A stretch of 5,407 nt of DNA from Candidatus Magasanikiibacteriota bacterium (GTDB taxonomy: Bacteria > Patescibacteriota > Patescibacteriia > Magasanikbacterales > UBA10003), in NCBI GenBank assembly GCA_003514455.1, contig DOQH01000018.1, forward strand, positions 566 through 5,972, in the 5' to 3' direction. A program made the position numbers and the translations under genes. Shown here in pieces: positions 1-4,372 of this stretch. Numbering within the stretch: position 1 is the first letter of the stretch; every line of letters begins with the position of its first letter. The notes beneath the pieces were generated by a model. That model worked only from the letters and a program-made list of their open reading frames with translations. It had not been told where the DNA came from and did no database searches.

Positions 1-708
1 ATGCCGCACAAATGCGTGCTTGATCCAACCTCAGTCATCACCTGCCCAACCGCCGCAGACACTGTTTGCATCAAAAACACCTGCCAGCCCGCGAGCGGCA
101 AGTGTGAGATGGAAGCGGTGAATGAGGGCAAAACTTGCGCAGAAGGACAATGTCTCGCAGAAGCAACTTGCCAAAGCGGACAATGCGCTGTCGTGAACAA
201 ACCCGATGGCACCGAGTGCGACGATGGCCAGAGTTGCAATAGTGACTCCTGCCAAAGTGGCATCTGCGTAGACATGCCTTTCGCGTCTGCTAACTTTGAC
301 ACCGGCGCACTAGACGCAGGATGGCAAATCACTAATTTTGCCACCCCATACAAGATTAACGGAACGCAAGGGTACACTTCATCTCCCAACTCACTAGTGT
401 TCGCGGGTAATGGAACAGATGCCTGGGCAGTCCTCACTTCACCCACCTTCTCTCTGCAATCAGGACACACCGCCACTCTCACATTCGACCACACCACTGG
501 CCAAGGCGGGACACAGAGTTTCGCCGTTCAAATCCATACCGCATCCGGCGCTGCCACCCTGCTGGAAAAAACAAATGCTTTCCTCCTGCCATGGACTCAC
601 TACATCCTGCCACTTGATAACTATAACGGGGAAGTGTGGCTCACCTTCCACTTCACCGGCGCCTACATCTTTGAAGCCATAGACAGCATTAGTGTTGGCT
701 GTCCATAG
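1..708 (+). CDS. Secreted Cys-rich repeat protein with C-terminal choice-of-anchor-J-like beta-sandwich domain (5' partial)
   Basis: The reading frame is open from the first base to a TAG at 706-708. The ATG at base 1 is probably internal: there is no signal peptide and the protein starts inside the Cys-rich region. Residues 5-89 hold 13 cysteines in loose repeats. Two units share the order C-x(4-5)-C-x(4-6)-C-x10-C (C23-C28-C35-C46 and C51-C57-C62-C73) and a third is partial (C79-C84-C89). KPDGTECDDGQSC is the style of Cys-rich repeat seen in extracellular proteins of Myxococcota-like and environmental bacteria. Residues about 95-234 form a predicted beta-sandwich with FDTGALDAGW, a repeated-strand core, LPLDNYNGEVWLTFHFTG and a final IDSISVG, matching the general layout of cleaved-adhesin / choice-of-anchor-J domains. 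The likely role is an extracellular binding or adhesion protein stabilised by disulfides. The first 60 bases are 35/60 G+C, visibly richer than the minus-strand genes, so acquisition by transfer is possible. The domain call is from memory of the pattern; substrate unknown. Confidence 0.82.
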   Translation: MPHKCVLDPTSVITCPTAADTVCIKNTCQPASGKCEMEAVNEGKTCAEGQCLAEATCQSGQCAVVNKPDGTECDDGQSCNSDSCQSGICVDMPFASANFDTGALDAGWQITNFATPYKINGTQGYTSSPNSLVFAGNGTDAWAVLTSPTFSLQSGHTATLTFDHTTGQGGTQSFAVQIHTASGAATLLEKTNAFLLPWTHYILPLDNYNGEVWLTFHFTGAYIFEAIDSISVGCP

Positions 709-739
709 TATAGCTTCAACTCACAACTCAAATCTCAAC

Positions 740-768
740 GGGAACCTTTCGGGGTTCCCTCTTTTTTT
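740..768 (+). terminator. Intrinsic terminator of the Cys-rich gene
   Basis: A perfect 7-bp stem, GGGAACC (740-746) with GGTTCCC (753-759), closes a 6-base loop and is followed by TC and seven T residues (762-768). It lies 31 bases after the TAG of the plus-strand gene and has the classical form of a Rho-independent terminator. Confidence 0.88.
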
Positions 769-787
769 ATCCAAAAATTTCCCAAAC

Positions 788-817
788 AAAAAGAAGCGAC
801 ATAATCGCTTCTTTTTT
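788..817. terminator. Bidirectional intrinsic terminator between convergent genes
   Basis: A 12-bp stem, 788-799 (AAAAAGAAGCGA) with 805-816, closes a 5-base loop. Because A and T runs flank the stem, both strands give a hairpin followed by a T-rich tail. On the minus strand it begins 17 bases after the stop of the gene ending at 834, so it most likely ends the minus-strand surface-protein transcript. On the plus strand it backs up the terminator at 740-768. Confidence 0.82.
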
Positions 818-833
818 ATTATTTCAACAAATT

Positions 834-2144
834 TTATTTCAACTCCACTACAAATCCAAACTGATTCTCGGCCAATATTTCTTTGGTTTTCCAATCAAGA
901 GCGGAAATTTTAACAATATACGCGCCAGCTGTCAAATTCCCTGCTACCGCCTGAGTTGGTGTTAAACTATCTTTTTCTCCCGGTGTCATCACCCATTTTC
1001 CACTGCTCTTAGAAATTACTTTTTCATTCGGTCCAATCAATTCACGCACCATTCTAACAGTTTGCTTCTGTTCAGTATTATTGGTGAAGCTGTATTTAAA
1101 CTTGAAATTTGCCGGTAAAACAATATTGGTTTTAATCTTGTTCCAAACAGCTTGATCAAAAGCAATGGCAGTTGCAATCGGCGTCTCTTCAGCTAAGACA
1201 AAATATTTCTTTTTTAATTTCTCAACAGTAATCTTGAAACCATTCTCTTCCAATAATTCTTTGGTTTTGCTGTTAACAATTTTAATCACCACAATATAAT
1301 CACCCGGAGATAAAGTTTTGCTAATTGTCTCGGTAGCGTTTTTTTTCAAAATCTTATTAGCTTTAAGATTCGTTGACAAAACAGATGATTTTACCACTTT
1401 ACCATTGCCATCTAACAATTGCCGAGTTACTTTTACCGGAATTGTTTTGGTATTTTCATTCTTAAACTCAAAAGAAAATTTTAATCTGGAACCCTGCTGA
1501 AAAACCGGCGAAGTCAGTCCTTTTATTTGGACAGCTGATTCCGGATGAGAAAATTCTACCACCGAAGCTGGTTGAACAGATGTAGAAGGTGCTGGTGCAG
1601 TAACACTTGCCGATGGAGCAACTGTTGTTGAAGGGGCGGCAGGAGCCACCGCTGGCATAGCAGGAATTACTGGGGTGACGATGACAGGGGTGGCAGAAGG
1701 AGTTATCGCGGGCGAGCTAGAAGAGCCGCTAGAAGAGGAGGAACCGCCGCCATTTTGCGAAGAGCATGTCCCGCTAGGTGTCAGGGTAATAGTGTGCTGA
1801 GTGACAGCGGAAGAACAGGATATATAAATATTTGAAGCACTGGCTCCGCAAACTAGAGATGTGCCACATTGTGAATTATTAACAGTAAAATTTTTGCGGT
1901 CGCTGGATGTCAAATAAATTACTGAGTTGGCCTCTACAATAAAATCTATACTTGAATTATTAACAGTGAACGATTGAACGGTGGTATTGGTGCTTAAGGT
2001 ATAACTTGAACCATCAGACGGCAAGACAATGGAAGCGCCCGATGTTGTTGTTACTTCATTAGCCGCCTCAACCGCGCCAATCATTCCAAGAGCCAAAACC
2101 GCCACGAAGAGGAAGAGCCAACTTTTTTGTACTATTTTTTTCAT
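834..2144 (-). CDS. Secreted multidomain surface protein: N-terminal Cys-containing beta domain, Ser/Pro/Ala linker, two tandem beta-sandwich domains
   Basis: The 436-residue product starts with a Sec signal peptide (KK, hydrophobic 9-24, likely cleavage after VEA at 27). Residues about 28-130 form a Thr/Ser/Asn-rich beta region with FTVNNS at 59-64 and again at 86-91, and four cysteines (93, 99, 110, 127) that could form two disulfides once exported. Residues 131-145 are a Gly/Ser linker and 146-196 are rich in Pro, Ala, Thr and Val, a typical extended stalk. Two homologous domains follow: about 205-308 and 330-435. They align as LKFSFEFKNEN...VTRQLLDGNGKVVKSS...SPGDYIVVIKIVNSKTKELLEENGFKITVE against FKFKYSFTNNT...MVRELIGPNEKVISKS...TAGAYIVKISALDWKTKEILAENQFGFVVE, the look of an Ig-like fold. 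No sortase motif, lipobox or C-terminal membrane helix is seen, so surface attachment is unexplained. The gene is last of the minus-strand run, 43 bp after its neighbour. No clear Shine-Dalgarno precedes the ATG. Function unknown; probably adhesion or surface structure. Confidence 0.9.
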   Translation of the reverse strand: MKKIVQKSWLFLFVAVLALGMIGAVEAANEVTTTSGASIVLPSDGSSYTLSTNTTVQSFTVNNSSIDFIVEANSVIYLTSSDRKNFTVNNSQCGTSLVCGASASNIYISCSSAVTQHTITLTPSGTCSSQNGGGSSSSSGSSSSPAITPSATPVIVTPVIPAMPAVAPAAPSTTVAPSASVTAPAPSTSVQPASVVEFSHPESAVQIKGLTSPVFQQGSRLKFSFEFKNENTKTIPVKVTRQLLDGNGKVVKSSVLSTNLKANKILKKNATETISKTLSPGDYIVVIKIVNSKTKELLEENGFKITVEKLKKKYFVLAEETPIATAIAFDQAVWNKIKTNIVLPANFKFKYSFTNNTEQKQTVRMVRELIGPNEKVISKSSGKWVMTPGEKDSLTPTQAVAGNLTAGAYIVKISALDWKTKEILAENQFGFVVELK

Positions 2145-2187
2145 AAGATAATATGATTAAGAATGCCGTGAATACAGCAATTTAATC

Positions 2188-3078
2188 TTAAAAACAAGAT
2201 ACGGTGGTGGTGGCGAACGGTTGATTGTTGGCCTGATTAGCTCCTAATATCACATAAACATTCACGCCATTTTCTTGACCGGCATACATACAAAATTTAC
2301 CCACAGAAATAGTGGAGCTCACTGCCCCGCCCGCTCCAATTGACAATTGAGCAAAAGGAGTTGATGAAACCACGCCAACTTTGTTATTGCTGGAACTTAC
2401 ATATAAAGTGTTGGTATCAATTGTAAGGTCAGCAGTAAGTGTAGCATTTCCAATTACAGCTAAAGTACCTGAAGCCGAAACATTTCCCGAAGGATCAACA
2501 TAAAACTTACCAAGATTATAATCTGTCGCTTCGCCAAGAGTTAACGAGTTCTTTGCATGAGTTGAAGTGGTTGAACCATCAGACACATATATTGTGCCGA
2601 GTTTGCCTGTGATGGTGATGGAATCGCCAACAGAATCGCCCAAGGTAACCGCGCCATTGGCAACCAAGGCGCCAGTGAGAGTAGCGGCTCCAACCACAGC
2701 CATTGTACCGGAAGCGGACACATTACCGGAAGAATCCACGTAAAATACACCTTTATTGTAATTAGTGGCCTCGCCAAGTGTTAATGAATTTTTCGCATGA
2801 GTGGAAGTGGTTGAACCATCAGACACATATATTGTGCCGAGTTTGCCTGTGATGGTGATGGAATCGCCAACAGAATCGCCCAAGGTAACCGCGCCATTGG
2901 CAACTAAAGCGGCTGTTAAGGTGGTGATGCCGGTAACATCCAGAGTACCTCCCACTGCCACATTATTGCCGACTGTGGTAGCGGCTAAAACTGAAACCGA
3001 AAGAGAAAAAGAAAACACAAAAGCGAGACAAGCCACTATTATCGCTTGCCCGGCCATGGATTCTAAAATTCTTTTCAT
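2188..3078 (-). CDS. Secreted repeat protein, adhesin or fibre-stalk-like, with two 80-residue repeats
   Basis: The 296-residue protein has a signal peptide (MKR, hydrophobic 11-31, likely cleavage after VLA at 32). The mature chain is rich in Val, Gly, Thr and Ser. Repeat 1 (44-123) and repeat 2 (124-203) have exactly 80 residues each, and 49 consecutive residues are identical (57-105 versus 137-185). A third, shortened unit begins at 204 with GTLAVIGNATLT. Each unit starts GTLxVxGxxTLT and carries VTLGDS, IYVSDGS and VFYVD/KFYVD-SGNVSASG strands, the pattern of beta-helical or trimeric stalks. Residues 231-249 (NNKVGVVSSTPFAQLSIGA) resemble the 'NVGIGTTSPxxxLdV' motif common in tail-fibre-like and patescibacterial surface proteins. 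A small C-terminal region (260-296) has Cys263 and Cys295 that could pair. No S74 autoprotease domain is seen. It lies 44 bp after the small membrane-protein gene and 43 bp before another secreted protein, suggesting co-transcription. The ATG is kept because it directly opens the signal peptide; AAGAAA is the only weak ribosome-site candidate. An adhesive or structural role is inferred. Confidence 0.9.
   Translation of the reverse strand: MKRILESMAGQAIIVACLAFVFSFSLSVSVLAATTVGNNVAVGGTLDVTGITTLTAALVANGAVTLGDSVGDSITITGKLGTIYVSDGSTTSTHAKNSLTLGEATNYNKGVFYVDSSGNVSASGTMAVVGAATLTGALVANGAVTLGDSVGDSITITGKLGTIYVSDGSTTSTHAKNSLTLGEATDYNLGKFYVDPSGNVSASGTLAVIGNATLTADLTIDTNTLYVSSSNNKVGVVSSTPFAQLSIGAGGAVSSTISVGKFCMYAGQENGVNVYVILGANQANNQPFATTTVSCF
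2470..2949 (-). repeat. Two tandem 240-bp coding repeats with a 101-bp identical core
   Basis: Copy 1 is 2710-2949 and copy 2 is 2470-2709, exactly 240 bp (80 codons) apart. Bases 2564-2664 and 2804-2904 are identical over 101 bases. On one side (2531-2563 versus 2771-2803) there are six differences, all at codon third positions and all silent. On the other side the copies soon diverge in protein as well. The repeat encodes the stalk units of the secreted protein and can misassemble or recombine. Confidence 0.93.
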
Positions 3079-3085
3079 ATTTTTC

Positions 3086-3102
3086 TTAATTTACTAAATT
3101 AA
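3086..3102. promoter_or_regulatory. AT-only palindrome just upstream of the repeat-protein gene
   Basis: TTAATTTA, one central C, then TAAATTAA gives a perfect 8+8 inverted repeat. It begins 7 bases upstream of the ATG at 3078, inside a 44-bp spacer that is almost entirely A and T. The position fits an operator, but the simple composition makes chance a serious alternative. No T-rich tail or GC stem supports a terminator here. Confidence 0.2.
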
Positions 3103-3122
3103 TTAAATAAATTATTTTTTTA

Positions 3123-3584
3123 TTATTGTTTTACTTGACCGGCCAGTTTCTCTTGGCGGACAGCATAAAATTGAATCACATCAACTATTTTATCAATACT
3201 CGCGTCGTACACTATTGCCCCGGTATCATATATTAAAACCTTTTGCCCATTTTTAATATATTGATAAATCACCGGGTTTTCTTTATATAATTTTTCCGCG
3301 TCTTTTACAGTAGCCACTGTAATTTCCTTTGAAGGAAAAAGAATATGTCGTGAAACTTTTTCCACTACGCCGCCAACCTCCGGGTCGGTATTGGATAAAT
3401 TCAAGGAATCCTTCTTCTCTGCCAAATTGCTCTCTACGGTCTTTTGCGTCCATTTATTTACACCGCTTTTTTTAATGTCAAAAACAAACCAACCCAAAAT
3501 TAACAACATTAGTACCATCAAAATCAAAATTAACAACAAAATCGGCAATAAAATTTTTTGTTCCTTTTTTCTCTCAAAAACCAT
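3123..3584 (-). CDS. Small single-pass membrane protein of a conserved patescibacterial type, unknown function
   Basis: The 153-residue protein has a charged cytoplasmic start (MVFERKKEQK), one very hydrophobic helix at about 11-35, and an external segment. After a polar spacer (37-68) come two compact blocks. VEKVSRHILFPSKEITVATVKD (74-95) is followed by KNGQKVLIYDTGAIVYDASIDKIVDV (111-136). This combination (hxLP-x-E-x-T-ATV-D, then NG-KVLIY, an I-x-Y strand and KI-V) is one I recall as frequent in Candidate Phyla Radiation genomes, always after an N-terminal membrane anchor and without an assigned function; this could not be searched here. No catalytic residues are obvious. The likely topology is N-in with a small extracytoplasmic beta domain. 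A TATAAT box lies 6 bases before the ATG and no Shine-Dalgarno is present, so the gene may be read from a leaderless mRNA and may open a three-gene unit with the two secreted proteins downstream. Confidence 0.88.
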   Translation of the reverse strand: MVFERKKEQKILLPILLLILILMVLMLLILGWFVFDIKKSGVNKWTQKTVESNLAEKKDSLNLSNTDPEVGGVVEKVSRHILFPSKEITVATVKDAEKLYKENPVIYQYIKNGQKVLIYDTGAIVYDASIDKIVDVIQFYAVRQEKLAGQVKQ

Positions 3585-3590
3585 GACTAT

Positions 3591-3620
3591 ATTATACTAC
3601 ATTTTAAAAGACAAACATAA
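3591..3620 (-). promoter_or_regulatory. Probable promoter with TATAAT -10 box, leaderless placement
   Basis: On the minus strand a perfect TATAAT occupies 3596-3591. The usual distance to the transcription start puts the first transcribed base at or beside the ATG at 3584. The best -35 candidate is poor (TTATGT at 3620-3615, 18-bp spacing, 3 of 6 consensus). The start codon has no Shine-Dalgarno, which agrees with leaderless transcription. An AT-rich region raises the chance of a random TATAAT. Confidence 0.5.
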
Positions 3621-3628
3621 TTTTTATC

Positions 3629-3637
3629 TGTGGATAA
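3629..3637 (-). promoter_or_regulatory. Perfect DnaA-box 9-mer
   Basis: The minus strand reads TTATCCACA, the exact consensus DnaA box, inside the 81-bp spacer between two genes. It is centred roughly 50 bases upstream of the predicted start of transcription for the gene at 3584. I found no second consensus box in the spacer, so this is not an origin. It could be a DnaA regulatory site or a chance match. Confidence 0.4.
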
Positions 3638-3665
3638 CTTTTTTACCTTGGCAACCACAATGAAG

Positions 3666-4364
3666 CTATTTTTTTAATTTTTCCTCCAATTCCCATATCA
3701 CATCTTCAAAACCTTTATTATTGGGATTTTGATTTAAAAGGTCCTTATATCCCGCCAAGGATTCCTCGTAACGACCAATAGCGCGCAAATATGAAGACCT
3801 TTCCAGAAAAAGCTGCGAATTGCCGCTGGTTGCTTTGAGTCCATCATCATAAATTTTAATAACTTCGTCCGAATTTTTTTTCATTTTGAATCTGTACAAC
3901 TCGGCCAGGTAAGTATATCCTTCCGCATAAGCCGGAGCAACGGTAATAGCGCTCTTATAATAATTTTCGGCCATTTCAAATTTTCCCATACTGCTGGCAA
4001 CCGAGCCGGCGCTCCAATAAAAAATAATATTCTCGCTGCCAAACTGGTCAATTCCTTGCTGGTACATTTTTAAAGCTTGCTGCAAAAAATAATTATCCTT
4101 TGTCGCGTCACCTAATCCCTTCCAAGCAAAACCCAAAGATAATAACGCGCTTTGGTCTTTACCGTCCTTTTCTTCATTCTTTTTTATTTTTTCTTTAAGC
4201 TCCGAGTATTGCTTCAGCCACCCTTGGTTATCGCCCAATTTCATTAAAATTTGTTGCTCCGTTCTCCGCGGAGAATTGATCAATTTGTAAGTTATAAAAC
4301 TGCTGGCTACAAATATAACCACGCAAGCAATTATCAAATTTCGTTTTGTCAAATATTTTTTCAT
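3666..4364 (-). CDS. Membrane-anchored tetratricopeptide-repeat protein
   Basis: The 232-residue protein has a basic N-terminus (MKKYLTKRN) and one membrane helix at about 10-28, then a charged, coiled-coil-like stretch (34-68) and a helical repeat region. TPR-like units can be placed at about 72-108 (ALLSLGFAWKGLGD...ALKMYQQGIDQFG), 111-145 (IFYWSAGSVASSMGKFEMAENYYKSAITVAP), 146-181 (AEGYTYLAELYRFK...EVIKIYDDGLKATSG) and 182-215 (SQLFLERSSYLRAIGRYEESLAGYKDLLNQNP). These keep the G/A and Y/F spacing of TPR helices. TPRs bind other proteins, so this is probably a scaffold or assembly factor outside the membrane. It follows the polymerase-like TPR gene after only 8 bases, which indicates one operon and possibly one complex. 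AAGAG, 3 bases before the ATG, is a weak and too-close ribosome site, so translational coupling is plausible. The substrate or partner is not visible in the sequence. Confidence 0.9.
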   Translation of the reverse strand: MKKYLTKRNLIIACVVIFVASSFITYKLINSPRRTEQQILMKLGDNQGWLKQYSELKEKIKKNEEKDGKDQSALLSLGFAWKGLGDATKDNYFLQQALKMYQQGIDQFGSENIIFYWSAGSVASSMGKFEMAENYYKSAITVAPAYAEGYTYLAELYRFKMKKNSDEVIKIYDDGLKATSGNSQLFLERSSYLRAIGRYEESLAGYKDLLNQNPNNKGFEDVIWELEEKLKK

Positions 4365-4372
4365 ATCTCTTG

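Noticed and set aside
692..913. Small plus-strand open frame after the Cys-rich gene
   Set aside because: It runs through two terminators and into the antisense of the next gene; the predicted peptide is low-complexity Phe/Asn/Ser without a domain.
834..2144. Frameshift or fusion at the Ser/Pro/Ala-rich stretch
   Set aside because: The frame is continuous, and signal peptide, linker and folded domains follow a normal order for a secreted protein.
2470..2949. CRISPR-like or mobile repeat array
   Set aside because: The two 240-bp copies stay in one reading frame and encode matching protein units. There are no short spacers, terminal inverted repeats or transposase.
2188..3078. Prophage tail-fibre gene
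   Set aside because: The protein has a Sec signal peptide, lacks an S74-type chaperone/protease end, and has no phage genes around it.
2801..3097. Plus-strand open frame opposite the repeat protein
   Set aside because: It is the antisense shadow of the signal peptide and first repeat; it has no ribosome site and an unlikely composition.
3391..3663. Plus-strand open frame opposite the small membrane protein
   Set aside because: Its hydrophobic look comes from the reverse complement of an A/T-rich membrane helix and spacer; the minus-strand protein has coherent topology and motifs.
3585..3665. Replication origin suggested by the DnaA box and AT-rich spacer
   Set aside because: There is only one consensus box, the spacer is 81 bp, and no dnaA, dnaN or similar gene is nearby.
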